Below are positions 1-10,208 of a stretch of 64,000 nt of DNA, piece by piece. Within the stretch, counting starts at the first letter, position 1. Each line of letters starts with the position of its first letter. The stretch is from positions 62,001 through 126,000 of the forward strand of contig CAVPJC010000018.1 in assembly GCA_963705155.1 (NCBI GenBank). The letters are read 5' to 3'. Position numbers and translations under genes: made by a program. Source of the DNA: CAVPJC01 sp963705155 (GTDB lineage Bacteria > Chloroflexota > Anaerolineae > Anaerolineales > UBA4823). The notes beneath the pieces were generated by a model that saw only the letters and a list, made by a program, of their open reading frames with translations, was not told the DNA's origin and made no database searches.

Positions 1-2179
<2,179 letters not shown>

Positions 2180-2262
2180 AAGGATCTCCTTGCGATCAGG
2201 GGATGGGGAATGGCAATTATACCATCACCACAACGGGTGGGAGTTGTGATGCACAAACAGGT

Positions 2263-2277
2263 TATAATTTTGATATG
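2263..2277 (+). promoter_or_regulatory. -10 box directly upstream of radA start (candidate leaderless promoter)
   Basis: A perfect TATAAT lies at 2263-2268 and the radA ATG is at 2275, leaving 6 nt. The expected transcription start would fall on or next to the A of the ATG. No Shine-Dalgarno sequence is visible. No good -35 is seen at 16-18 bp. The leaderless reading is inference. Confidence 0.55.
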
Positions 2278-3675
2278 CCCAAAACTTACACACAATACGT
2301 TTGCCAGCAGTGCGGGCGCACGGCTGTGCGCAACATGGGGCGCTGCCCGCAGTGCGGCGCCTGGAACAGCATGGTTGAAGAGGTTGTGGCGCCGCCGCCA
2401 TCGCCGTCGGGGGGCAAGGGCGCCCGAGGCCTGTCGGGACGCTCCACACCGCGCCGCCTCTCGGAGATCACCGGTGATGTTGAAGAGCGCCTGCCGTTGA
2501 GCATGGGCGAGTTTGCCCGCGTCCTGGGCGGCGGTGTGGTGCCCGGATCGGTGGTGCTCATTGGCGGCGACCCGGGCATCGGTAAATCCACATTGCTGCT
2601 GCAGGTGGCTTTGAACATGGCCCGGCAGCTCTCGGTGCTGTACGTCTCTGGCGAGGAATCTGAACGCCAGATCAAAATGCGGGCAGTCCGCCTGATGAGT
2701 GAAGAAAATGGCGCCGCTTTCCCGGAACATCTCTACCTGGTGACCGAAACCAATCTGGACGTGATGCTGGAACACATCCAGGCGGTAAATCCGCAGTTGT
2801 TGATCGTCGATTCCATCCAGACCACTTACCAGCCTGAACGGGAGAGTTCGGCGGGCTCGGTCTCGCAGGTGCGCGAGTGCGCCTCGCGCCTGCGCGAGCT
2901 GGCCAAGTCGTCGGGCGTGGCCGTTTTCCTGATCGGACACGTGACCAAGGAAGGGGCCATTGCCGGCCCGCGCGTGCTGGAACATATTGTGGACACCGTG
3001 TTGTACCTGGAAGGCGACCGTTTCCAATCTTACCGCCTGCTGCGCGGGGTAAAAAACCGCTTTGGGGCCACCTCCGAGGTGGGTGTGTTCGAGATGCGTG
3101 AGCGCGGTATGATCGAGGTGACCAACCCGTCGGAAGCTTTTCTGGCCGAGCGCATGGTCAACGCCCCCGGCTCTGCGATTGCCGTGACCATGGAAGGCAC
3201 GCGCCCGCTCCTGGTGGAAATCCAGGGTCTCACCAGCCCAACCTCCTTCGGCAACCCGCGGCGCACGCCCAACGGGATCGACCTCAACCGCCTTCTGCTG
3301 ATAACCGCGGTTCTCACCCGCCGTGTGAACGTGCGTCTGGGCGAACAGGATGTCTTTGTCAATGTGGTGGGAGGCCTGACGGTGGACGAGCCGGCAGCCG
3401 ATCTGGCTGTGGCTGTGGCGTTGGCCTCTTCGGCCCGCAACGCTCCGGTGCGCGCCGATACGGTTTTGATTGGTGAGGTGGGCCTCTCAGGCGAGCTGCG
3501 TATGGTTGGGCAGATGCCCGCCCGCCTGCGCGAGGCCGCCAGTCTGGGTTTTAAGACTGCCATTGTGCCCCGTCGTATGCGCCGGGGTGAGCCCTGGCCT
3601 GATGGGATCAAGGTGATTGAGGCGCGGGCTTTGAAAGATGCATTGGATCATGCCTTGATCAACGTGGAGGGTTGA
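2275..3675 (+). CDS. radA: DNA repair protein RadA (Sms)
   Basis: Cytosolic RecA-related ATPase that promotes branch migration of recombination intermediates. The 466-residue product has the family order. An N-terminal four-cysteine zinc finger (CQQC...CPQC, residues about 9-26) is followed by a RecA-like core with Walker A GGDPGIGKST and then the RadA-specific KNRFG motif in LRGVKNRFGATSEVG. The C-terminus is the Lon-like domain (GGLTVDEPAADLAVAVALASS...GEVGLSGELR). I chose ATG 2275 because the upstream in-frame extension has no family similarity and the zinc finger normally begins within about ten residues of the start. The gene is divergent from acnA. Nothing abnormal is seen. Confidence 0.97.
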   Translation: MPKTYTQYVCQQCGRTAVRNMGRCPQCGAWNSMVEEVVAPPPSPSGGKGARGLSGRSTPRRLSEITGDVEERLPLSMGEFARVLGGGVVPGSVVLIGGDPGIGKSTLLLQVALNMARQLSVLYVSGEESERQIKMRAVRLMSEENGAAFPEHLYLVTETNLDVMLEHIQAVNPQLLIVDSIQTTYQPERESSAGSVSQVRECASRLRELAKSSGVAVFLIGHVTKEGAIAGPRVLEHIVDTVLYLEGDRFQSYRLLRGVKNRFGATSEVGVFEMRERGMIEVTNPSEAFLAERMVNAPGSAIAVTMEGTRPLLVEIQGLTSPTSFGNPRRTPNGIDLNRLLLITAVLTRRVNVRLGEQDVFVNVVGGLTVDEPAADLAVAVALASSARNAPVRADTVLIGEVGLSGELRMVGQMPARLREAASLGFKTAIVPRRMRRGEPWPDGIKVIEARALKDALDHALINVEG

Positions 3676-3737
3676 CCTCTCTGCCGGTCGCCGCCTGTAA
3701 TTTCACCGAATTCTCACAAAAATCTACAAAATCTACA

Positions 3738-3774
3738 TTGACGGAAAGCCCTTATTCTTGATAAATTAGGGCTT
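3738..3774 (+). promoter_or_regulatory. Promoter with overlapping inverted repeat upstream of the PucC-like gene
   Basis: TTGACG (3738-3743), a 17-nt spacer and ATAAAT (3761-3766) form a plausible sigma-70 promoter. An inverted repeat, AAGCCCT (3746-3752) and AGGGCTT (3768-3774), puts one arm in the spacer and the other just after the -10, a typical repressor placement. The HTH protein encoded downstream (5224-5850) is an obvious candidate to bind it; that link is inference. Confidence 0.55.
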
Positions 3775-3830
3775 ACTTTATCCAATTCTGTGCTTCCACT
3801 GATTTTGGCTCGAATACACCGGGAGTGGAC

Positions 3831-5135
3831 ATGTTTTTCAAACGCATCCAACTGGGCCTGGTTCATGTCGCGGTGGCGATGACCCTGGTGCCAATTAACA
3901 GCACGCTCAACCGTGTGATGATCAAAGAGTTTGAAATTTCGGCGGCGCTGGTAGCCCTGCTGGCGGCGCTGCCCTACCTGTTCTCGCCCATCCAGGTCGC
4001 CATTGGCTCTTATTCAGACCGTCACCCTATTTTTGGTTTGCGGCGTACACCCTATATCGTTGCGGGACTGCTGCTATGTGTGGCTGGCGTGGTGCTCTCC
4101 CCTCAGGCAGCCTTCCTGCTGGCCTCCAACTGGTGGGCCGGGTTGGGTGTTGGCATACTCACCTTTGGCATGTGGGGCATGGGTTACAACCTGGCCTCGG
4201 TCTCGTATCTTTCGCTCGCTTCTGAACTTTCCGGTGAGAAGGGCCGCGGCCGTACGATCGCCATCATGTGGTTCATGATGATCACCAGCATTATCGTCAC
4301 AGCGATCGCATTGAGCCAGATGGTCGATCCCTACACACCGCAGGCGCTGGTGCGCGCCTTCTGGATGGTGGGGCTGGCGGCGCTGGTATTGGGGTTGGTG
4401 GGCATTTTTCGGTTGGAAACACGCTCTACCGGATCCAGCGCCCTCGGGCAGCGTGAATATTCCTGGGGTGAGATGTTCGCCGCCATCCGGCAGAACCGCC
4501 AGGCCAAAATGTTTTTCTGGTATCTTACCATCCTGCTGGCGGCTATCCTCGGGCAGGATATTTTGTTGGAGCCATTCGGAGCAGAGGCCTTTGGCATGAG
4601 CGTTCAGGCCACCACGCGCATCACTTCGATCTGGGGCGTGTGCGTTCTGGCGGCGCTTTTGGTGGCGGGAGGCCTGGAAGGCCGGTTGGGAAAGCGCGCC
4701 GTGGCACAGTGGGGCGCCCTGACAGCCGCGGCTGGCTTTATTCTGGTGGTTTTGAGTGGTATCATGACCAACCAGGGCGTTTTCTACCTGGGTCTGGTGA
4801 TGCTCGGATTGGGAACGGGCCTTTCCACGGTTTCCAACCTCTCCCTTATGATGGATATGACCACTGCTGAAAGTGTGGGTTTGTTTATCGGGGCATGGGG
4901 CATGGCTAATGCCGCCTCGCGTCTGGTGGGCACCGTTCTGGGCGGCGTGGTGCGAGATGTGGTCACTCAGGTGGCGCTCAATGCCGTCACCGGCTACGTG
5001 GTCGTCTTTGGTATTGAGGCTGCCATGCTAATAATATCCCTGGCCCTGCTGCGCCGTATTGATGTCAGCGCCTTTCAGAAGAATGCCGTCCAGCCGGCTC
5101 TCCTGGAGCGCGCTGCTGTTGCTGCCGAAGCTTGA
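3831..5135 (+). CDS. MFS transporter of the BCH/PucC family
   Basis: The 434-residue polytopic membrane protein has about 12 hydrophobic segments. Its N-terminus carries family-typical stretches: LGLVHVAVAMTLVPINSTL, RVMIKEFEISAALVALLAAL, PYLFSPIQVAIGSYSDRHP and GLRRTPYIVAGLLLCVAGV. These match the PucC/LhaA/BCH2 group, first known from light-harvesting complex assembly and (bacterio)chlorophyll handling in phototrophs. No chlorophyll or reaction-centre gene is in the window, so the substrate is unknown and could be another tetrapyrrole or something unrelated. ATG 3831 is preferred over GTG 3825 because GGGAG lies 5 nt upstream. It is followed by a regulator and two small membrane proteins on the same strand, probably one transcription unit. 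Confidence 0.85.
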   Translation: MFFKRIQLGLVHVAVAMTLVPINSTLNRVMIKEFEISAALVALLAALPYLFSPIQVAIGSYSDRHPIFGLRRTPYIVAGLLLCVAGVVLSPQAAFLLASNWWAGLGVGILTFGMWGMGYNLASVSYLSLASELSGEKGRGRTIAIMWFMMITSIIVTAIALSQMVDPYTPQALVRAFWMVGLAALVLGLVGIFRLETRSTGSSALGQREYSWGEMFAAIRQNRQAKMFFWYLTILLAAILGQDILLEPFGAEAFGMSVQATTRITSIWGVCVLAALLVAGGLEGRLGKRAVAQWGALTAAAGFILVVLSGIMTNQGVFYLGLVMLGLGTGLSTVSNLSLMMDMTTAESVGLFIGAWGMANAASRLVGTVLGGVVRDVVTQVALNAVTGYVVVFGIEAAMLIISLALLRRIDVSAFQKNAVQPALLERAAVAAEA

Positions 5136-5223
5136 TCTGGATTGCCCGGGTAAATCAGGTAGGCCCACTGCTTTTTCCTGACGACAGCATGATATTGATC
5201 CGCCGAACCCCAAGGAGACCTGC

Positions 5224-5850
5224 ATGCCCAACCAATGGCTGAGCCTGAGCGACGTTGCCGAAGTGCTTGGAGTACACCCCAGCACGGTGCGTAACTGGTC
5301 TGACCAGGGCATGCTGCCCGTTCACCGCACGCAGGGAGGGCACCGCCGCTACCTGAAAACAGAATTGGATCTCTGGATACAATCACAGCGCCCGGATGGG
5401 AGCAATGAAGCTATCCTGGTGGTTCAAAATGCATTGCGTACTACACGCTTTCAGGTCAGTGAGGGGCGTCTGAACGCAGAGGGCTGGTACGCCAAGCTGG
5501 ATGACGATGCCCGCGAACAGTACCGCCGCAGTGGGCGCACGCTGCTTCAGGGTCTGGGTGAATTTTTAGCCGCAGATGAAAAAAAAGGCGCCGCCGAGGC
5601 GCATGCCCTCGGATATGAGTATGCCTCGCGCGGCCGGCGCTGCGGGCTGAGCACTGCCGAGGCAGTCAACGCCTTCCTCTTCTTCCGCAACGTATTGCTC
5701 GATTCCATGCTGGCGGTGTATGAGGCCGCCTCGGTGCAATCGCCGTTTGCCTGGAGCGATATGTTCCGCAAGATCAACCTCTTTACCGACCGGATTCTAA
5801 CCACGCTGTTGGAAACCTACGAGGCTTACGAGCGCGGAGGCGCCCGGTGA
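5224..5850 (+). CDS. MerR-like helix-turn-helix regulator with helical C-terminal domain
   Basis: The 208-residue cytosolic protein has an N-terminal winged helix of the MerR/BldC/excisionase type: LSDVAEVLGVHPSTVRNW, then GMLPVHRTQGGHRRY (residues about 6-43). The remaining 150 residues are predicted all-helical and resemble the RsbRD N-terminal four-helix sensor domain (WYAKLDDDAREQYRRSG, LSTAEAVNAFLFFRNVLLDS); that assignment is tentative. It probably regulates this locus, whose promoter carries an inverted repeat. AAGGAGA lies just before the ATG. The stop codon overlaps the next gene in a GTGA junction. Confidence 0.7.
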   Translation: MPNQWLSLSDVAEVLGVHPSTVRNWSDQGMLPVHRTQGGHRRYLKTELDLWIQSQRPDGSNEAILVVQNALRTTRFQVSEGRLNAEGWYAKLDDDAREQYRRSGRTLLQGLGEFLAADEKKGAAEAHALGYEYASRGRRCGLSTAEAVNAFLFFRNVLLDSMLAVYEAASVQSPFAWSDMFRKINLFTDRILTTLLETYEAYERGGAR

Positions 5851-6002
5851 GTGCAGAAAAACAACGTCCATCCCGCCGTTTTAACCCTTCCACGCTTACG
5901 GAACGCCTGGTCCCCCTCGTACTGAGCGGCTTGTTTCTGGCTCTGCTGGCTACTCTGGTGGTGATCCTGCTCTCGGTGTTGGGCCTGACGCCCGCTGCAT
6001 GA
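5847..6002 (+). CDS. 51-residue single-pass membrane protein, translationally coupled
   Basis: A GTG at 5847 overlaps the upstream stop codon in a GTGA junction and opens a 51-codon frame. The start is polar and basic (SAEKQRPSRRFNPSTL) and is followed by one strong transmembrane segment (LVPLVLSGLFLALLATLVVI) and a short tail ending LGLTPAA. The start/stop overlap, basic-then-hydrophobic layout and position inside the PucC-like locus argue that it is real. I do not recognise the family. It could be a small transporter subunit or membrane anchor, but no function is assigned. Confidence 0.65.
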   Translation: MSAEKQRPSRRFNPSTLTERLVPLVLSGLFLALLATLVVILLSVLGLTPAA

Positions 6003-6070
6003 GCCGGCTAACGAATCGGTGAGATTTGTGAGACGGGCTTCCGAAATCATCAAAACCTGAGAGGTAAACG

Positions 6071-6790
6071 ATGCATTACATATCCATCCTTTCCACGATT
6101 GTCACCTTCATCTTTGCTGCAGCCGTGTTTAACCGTTACCGCACCCGGAAGGGCGCGCATTTGCTCCTGTGGGGAATTGGTCTGGTTTTATACGGCATTG
6201 GCACACTCACCGAGGTATGGATGACCTTTGCCTACAATGATATCGTATTGAAGCTGTGGTATCTCACCGGCGCCATGCTGACTGCTGCCTGGCTGGGCCA
6301 GGGTACCATCTCACTGCTGGTGCGGCGGCGCGGTCTGGCTGCCACTTTTACGGTGGTATTGGCTACAATTTCTTTCATTGCCCTGGTGCTGGTTTTGCTT
6401 GCGCCGGTCACCCCGGCCGCAGCATCTTTCAATATCGCCCGCCCGGTTTCCATGCAGTATAAAGAAATTCTGGTGCGCAGCGGTATAGTCACTTTCCTGA
6501 CCATCCTGCTGAATATCTACGGCACGCTCGGTCTGGTGGGTGGGGCGCTGTATTCAGCTTTTCTCTTTTGGCGCAAGAAAGTCCTGGTAAACCGCATGTT
6601 GGGCAATCTGCTCATCGCGGCCGGCGCCCTGATGCCCGCTATGGCCGGATCGTTCGTCAAAGCCGGTCTGGTGGATTTCCTCTATCTCAGCGAGTTTTTC
6701 GGTGTTCTGGTCATGTACGCCGGCTTTTTACAGGCCACCGCCAGTTCCACTGTGCAGTCCAAATCCGCCCTGGCGGCGTCCGGGGATTAG
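6071..6790 (+). CDS. Seven-helix integral membrane protein, unknown function
   Basis: The 239-residue protein has about seven transmembrane helices beginning right after the start (YISILSTIVTFIFAAAVFNRY). Short loops include FNRYRTRKGAH and LWYLTGAMLTAAWLGQG. It resembles uncharacterised seven-helix proteins of Chloroflexota. No catalytic motif or cofactor-binding residue was recognised. It lies 68 nt downstream of the 51-residue membrane protein on the same strand, with GAGAGG upstream, so it probably belongs to the PucC-like operon. Its stop overlaps the stop of the convergent zinc-ribbon gene by 4 nt. Confidence 0.7.
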   Translation: MHYISILSTIVTFIFAAAVFNRYRTRKGAHLLLWGIGLVLYGIGTLTEVWMTFAYNDIVLKLWYLTGAMLTAAWLGQGTISLLVRRRGLAATFTVVLATISFIALVLVLLAPVTPAAASFNIARPVSMQYKEILVRSGIVTFLTILLNIYGTLGLVGGALYSAFLFWRKKVLVNRMLGNLLIAAGALMPAMAGSFVKAGLVDFLYLSEFFGVLVMYAGFLQATASSTVQSKSALAASGD

Positions 6791-7200
6791 CCCTGGATTT
6801 TCGCCATGGGCAGGTTGGTCCCACAGTACGGGCAGTCGGCGGATTGCTCCCCGGTCCATTTGACTTCGTGCCCGCGGATCGGCCCGCTGCAGTTGGGGCA
6901 GGCAGTTGGCAGTAAATCCAGGCGGTGTTGAGGGGCAGGCGATGGTCTTAGCTGCTCAGTCAGCGGCGGAACAGGCGGTATCGCCGGCAGAGGCGCCTCC
7001 TGGGGTTGGTTGTATTCATACGCTTGCGGGACAATGGCAGGCAGCACCTCTTCAAGGATCATGCTGATGGCCACCAGCACCAGGATTCCCGGCCACCACC
7101 AATTTTTCCAGGCCAGGATGGCGATGCCAACCAACCAGACCGCCGTGTGCAGGTTGCGCCACGGGCCAGCGAGTCGTTTCTTGCGATCATGTTTTCCCAT
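6787..7200 (-). CDS. Small membrane protein with C-terminal zinc ribbon
   Basis: The 137-residue protein has a basic N-terminus (MGKHDRKKRL) and two hydrophobic segments (residues about 15-50: TAVWLVGIAILAW and WWWPGILVLVAISMIL). A proline-rich linker leads to a C-terminal zinc-ribbon-like pair, CPNC...CPYC. The ATG at 7200 has AAGGAG upstream. It follows the phosphatase-NUDIX gene by 11 nt, so the two are probably cotranscribed. Function is unknown; the zinc ribbon suggests protein or nucleic-acid contact on the cytosolic face. Confidence 0.65.
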   Translation of the reverse strand: MGKHDRKKRLAGPWRNLHTAVWLVGIAILAWKNWWWPGILVLVAISMILEEVLPAIVPQAYEYNQPQEAPLPAIPPVPPLTEQLRPSPAPQHRLDLLPTACPNCSGPIRGHEVKWTGEQSADCPYCGTNLPMAKIQG

Positions 7201-7211
7201 GCCGGAACTCC

Positions 7212-8228
7212 TTATTCTTTCACCGAAGCGGATAAATAATTCAAAGACAGCGCCACAACAGCAGACCATGCCAGTACCTTGAATTCGCCTGCCGCAAGGG
7301 CCTGTGCCAGCTCTTTACGGCTGAGGAAAATCAATTCCTGGTCTTCCAGGTCATCACTGCCCGGTTCAACCGCCCGCTTTGCGTTCAAAGCCAGGAACAG
7401 GTGCATGCTGGCGATGCCGCGGTTGGGATCCAGGATATGGCTTCCCAGGCCGATCCAGTCCGCCGCCGTGTACCCCGTTTCCTCCAGCAGCTCTCGCTTT
7501 GCTGCATCGATGGCGGTCTCGCCAGGTTCAAGCATACCCCCAACCGGCGCAAGCGTTGTTCCGGTCACCGCATATTTTGTTTGCCGGAAACACAGAAATT
7601 GCTCATCCTCGGTTGCCGCCAGCACAATGGCAGCATCCGGTATGCGAATCCAGGCCCAATCCGGGATAACCTGCCCATCAGGCAGTTTTACGGTGTGGCT
7701 TTCCACCGTTAAGAACTTGTTGTATGCCAGGATGGTTCGCCTATCCAGTGTTTCCCAGGGTCTCAGTTCTTTCGGTGCGATTTTGGCCTGCAGGTTGTGG
7801 ATAAACCTTTCCCAAACCGGGTATTCACTCCCTCCCCAGATTGAATTCCGAAAGTCCCTGGCTTGAGCCTGTGACCAACCCAGGTATTTTTGAGCATACA
7901 GTGAGTAGAAAGCGGTCGCCCGAAAATTGGCCGCGCAGTGGAGCAGTATTTTGCCGCTTGAGCACTGTTTGAGCACGTCTTCAAAGGCTTCAAAATCACT
8001 CTCGGTCGGGTCCAGCCAGTTGACCGGAATGTGGTGGTAGCGCATGCCCAGCAACTCCACCAGGCCACCTTCGTCCTCCAGTGAATACCGCGGATCGATG
8101 GTCGCCAGGTTGATCACTGTGTTGAACCCCTCAGCCGCCGCCGCTGTCAGCTGATCTGCGGTCGGTTGTCCGCCGGTGATCAGGCTGTCTGTGACCTTGC
8201 GATAGTTGTAGATTTCTTGTGTGCTCAT
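7212..8228 (-). CDS. Fusion of a protein-tyrosine-phosphatase-like domain and a NUDIX hydrolase
   Basis: The 338-residue protein has two domains. Residues about 1-150 resemble the dual-specificity/DUF442-type phosphatases: YNYRKVTDSLITGGQPT is the typical start, and LLHCAANFRATAF is the P-loop with catalytic Cys and Arg four residues apart. Residues about 190-330 are a NUDIX domain with a complete box (GGMLEPG, E, then RELLEETGY), of the ADP-ribose/nucleotide-sugar pyrophosphatase kind. The ATG at 8228 (MSTQEIYN) starts exactly at the phosphatase domain; the 33 in-frame residues upstream look non-coding. The fusion suggests hydrolysis of both a phosphoester and a diphosphate in one pathway. 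The substrate is unknown. Confidence 0.8.
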   Translation of the reverse strand: MSTQEIYNYRKVTDSLITGGQPTADQLTAAAAEGFNTVINLATIDPRYSLEDEGGLVELLGMRYHHIPVNWLDPTESDFEAFEDVLKQCSSGKILLHCAANFRATAFYSLYAQKYLGWSQAQARDFRNSIWGGSEYPVWERFIHNLQAKIAPKELRPWETLDRRTILAYNKFLTVESHTVKLPDGQVIPDWAWIRIPDAAIVLAATEDEQFLCFRQTKYAVTGTTLAPVGGMLEPGETAIDAAKRELLEETGYTAADWIGLGSHILDPNRGIASMHLFLALNAKRAVEPGSDDLEDQELIFLSRKELAQALAAGEFKVLAWSAVVALSLNYLSASVKE

Positions 8229-8397
8229 AGGTATTGTGCTTACCTTCTTTGCGCTGGTGTGGCCAAATTGCAGCCGTTTCGGTATCTGAATGCCGCGATG
8301 ACGGGTGGTTTTACTACACCTGCCCATTATACGCTGTAGTCGTCATCGGCACAAATTCCAGAGGAAAGGATGCCGACGGGGCGGCGGTTATTGATGG

Positions 8398-8412
8398 TAC
8401 AATCCCCGCATG
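8398..8412 (+). promoter_or_regulatory. -10 box directly upstream of the DUF6391-like gene
   Basis: TACAAT at 8398-8403 is followed after 6 nt by the ATG at 8410. No Shine-Dalgarno is present. This is the same geometry as at radA, so it is a candidate leaderless start. Confidence 0.45.
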
Positions 8413-8955
8413 GAAAAATTATCCAACACCCCCGAAAAATTCGTGCCGGTTTCAGCACAGCTGCAAAATATGTTCTCGCGCATCCGGCGTAACCACGGGC
8501 TGGAGCATGCCACCCTGCATCTGCTGGCGCAGCGCCATTCCGGGCGCAGTATGGCAGGCTACTCGGATGCGGGCGGTTTCTGGCTGATGGGCGATGTACC
8601 CACCGAAGATGTGCACAACGCCGCTAAGGAAGCCCTGCGGCGCATGCGCGCCGGCGAGCGCCGGCTGGCGCTGCACCCTTTCTGCGGCACCAACTTTGCC
8701 ACCGCCGGCATCCTGGCGGCCCTGGCGGCTTTTGCTGCCATGACGGGCGTGGGGCGTGGCTGGCGCAGCCGCCTGGAACGGCTGCCCATGGCAGCCTCGC
8801 TGGCTACCCTGGCGCTGATTGTGGCCCAGCCGCTGGGTTTGCTCCTGCAGGAAAACCTCACGACCTCTGGCGACCCGGGCGAATTGGAGATAGTCGAGGT
8901 TCGCCCGGCGCGGCGCGGCCAGATGCCGGCTCACCGCATCCTCACCCGGGGATAG
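8410..8955 (+). CDS. DUF6391-like membrane protein
   Basis: The 181-residue protein carries NHGLEHATLHLLAQRHSGRS, GFWLMGDVPTEDV and LHPFCGTN, the conserved stretches I associate with the DUF6391 family found in cyanobacteria and Chloroflexota. Two hydrophobic segments follow (ATAGILAALAAFAAM; ASLATLALIVAQPLGLLL). The conserved His, Glu and Cys residues in the N-terminal half could form a metal or active site, but no reaction is known to me. It ends 6 nt before holA, so the two are probably cotranscribed. Confidence 0.7.
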   Translation: MEKLSNTPEKFVPVSAQLQNMFSRIRRNHGLEHATLHLLAQRHSGRSMAGYSDAGGFWLMGDVPTEDVHNAAKEALRRMRAGERRLALHPFCGTNFATAGILAALAAFAAMTGVGRGWRSRLERLPMAASLATLALIVAQPLGLLLQENLTTSGDPGELEIVEVRPARRGQMPAHRILTRG

Positions 8956-8961
8956 ATCTAC

Positions 8962-9933
8962 ATGCCCCTTCCGACCGCTGTGGTTGTCCTGGCATTTGGT
9001 GAGGATGATTTCCTGATCGGAAAGTATATCGCCTCACTGGTAACCGACCTGGGCGATGCTACCACGGCGGGGATGAACACCACCCGCCTGGAAGCGGCCC
9101 AGTTCAGCCCCGACACCCTGCGGGCAGCGGCTTCGCCGGCGCCTTTTCTTGCGCCGCGCCGCCTGGTGATCGTCAATCGCGCTCTAGGCAAGCTCTCCAC
9201 CCCCGAGATGCAAAAGAAACTGACCGATGTTCTGGACCAGCTTCCATCCTACAGCCTGGTGGTGCTGGTTGAACCCAAGGCGCCGGGGAAAAATCACTGG
9301 CTGTCGGCCTGGCAAATGCAGGCCAGGGTGCCAGTGCAAGAAAAAATCCTGATGATTGAAAAAGGGAAAATGGGGGAGTGGATTATGCGCCAGGCAAAAG
9401 CAGCGGGTGGTGAGTTTACCCCGCGCGGGGCGGCCATGCTGGCCAGTCTTTCGGAGAACGACACCCGCTTTGCAAACCAGGAAATTCAAAAGCTCCTGGC
9501 GTATGTCAATTACCGCCGGGCCGTGGATTACGAAGATGTCGAGCAGTTGACGATTTCGATTTCGCAGGGAGATATTTTTGCGTTGGTCGACGCTCTGGGA
9601 CACCAGGATGGGAGAAAGGCGCTGGCTACCCTGCGGCGCCTGATGGAAGAGCAGGAACTGTTATCGATCATGGGGATGGTTGTGCGTCAGTTTCGCCTGC
9701 TGATCCAGGTGCGTGATGTCATTGATCAAGGTACAACCCAGGAAGAATTGGCGCATCTTTTGCGGCTGCACCCGTATGTGGCCGGCAAACTGGCAGTACA
9801 GGCGCGGCGTTTTACTCGAGGCGCCTTGGAGCGCGCTTATCACCAGTTGGTCGAGCTGGATTTTGCCATCAAGACCGGGCTGGTGGAGGATGAAACCGGG
9901 CTGGAAACCTGGGTGGCCGGTTTCACGATTTAG
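8962..9933 (+). CDS. holA: DNA polymerase III subunit delta
   Basis: The clamp-loader subunit that opens the beta clamp at replication forks. The 323-residue length fits the family. The N-terminal segment has the delta-type start VVLAFGEDDFLIGKYI, then PFLAPRRLVIVNRAL (the conserved region before the lid) and a C-terminal collar domain with ISQGDIFALVDALGHQDG and LLRLHPYVAGKLAVQARRF. Walker motifs are degenerate, as expected for delta. It starts 6 nt after the DUF6391-like gene. Its last 11 nt overlap the convergent small gene at 9923. Confidence 0.9.
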   Translation: MPLPTAVVVLAFGEDDFLIGKYIASLVTDLGDATTAGMNTTRLEAAQFSPDTLRAAASPAPFLAPRRLVIVNRALGKLSTPEMQKKLTDVLDQLPSYSLVVLVEPKAPGKNHWLSAWQMQARVPVQEKILMIEKGKMGEWIMRQAKAAGGEFTPRGAAMLASLSENDTRFANQEIQKLLAYVNYRRAVDYEDVEQLTISISQGDIFALVDALGHQDGRKALATLRRLMEEQELLSIMGMVVRQFRLLIQVRDVIDQGTTQEELAHLLRLHPYVAGKLAVQARRFTRGALERAYHQLVELDFAIKTGLVEDETGLETWVAGFTI

Positions 9934-10189
9934 AAGACCTGATACCGCCGTTTACACCAATCCAGATGTGGTTGGGCAGGACCGAGGTCGATGGCCTCAC
10001 TTCAATATTCCCATTTGGAACAGGCGCCGCCTCTGAATTTCCACCGTTTTTAACCAGCATGCTGGGATGGACAAAGCACAGGTTGGGTGTATTCCCGTAT
10101 TTGTTGCGGTAATATGTGGCGGCCCGCTCGATCTTGGCCTGAACGCCGGTCCGGGGGTCATTATCAAACCAGAGCATTCCAATGTTCAT
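9923..10189 (-). CDS. Small conserved protein paired with the FtsK/HerA-like ATPase
   Basis: The 88-residue soluble protein has MNIGMLWFDNDPRTGVQAKI, a central ATYYRNKYGNTPNLCFVHPS, and IEVRPSTSVLPNHIWIGV near the end. The compact, motif-rich sequence looks conserved rather than random. I recall similar short proteins only from Chloroflexota and cannot assign a function. It follows the ATPase gene by 19 nt on the same strand, suggesting a two-gene operon. Its 3' end overlaps holA by 11 nt convergently. Confidence 0.65.
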   Translation of the reverse strand: MNIGMLWFDNDPRTGVQAKIERAATYYRNKYGNTPNLCFVHPSMLVKNGGNSEAAPVPNGNIEVRPSTSVLPNHIWIGVNGGIRSSKS

Positions 10190-10208
10190 GGTGGATTCCT
10201 TTCACAGT

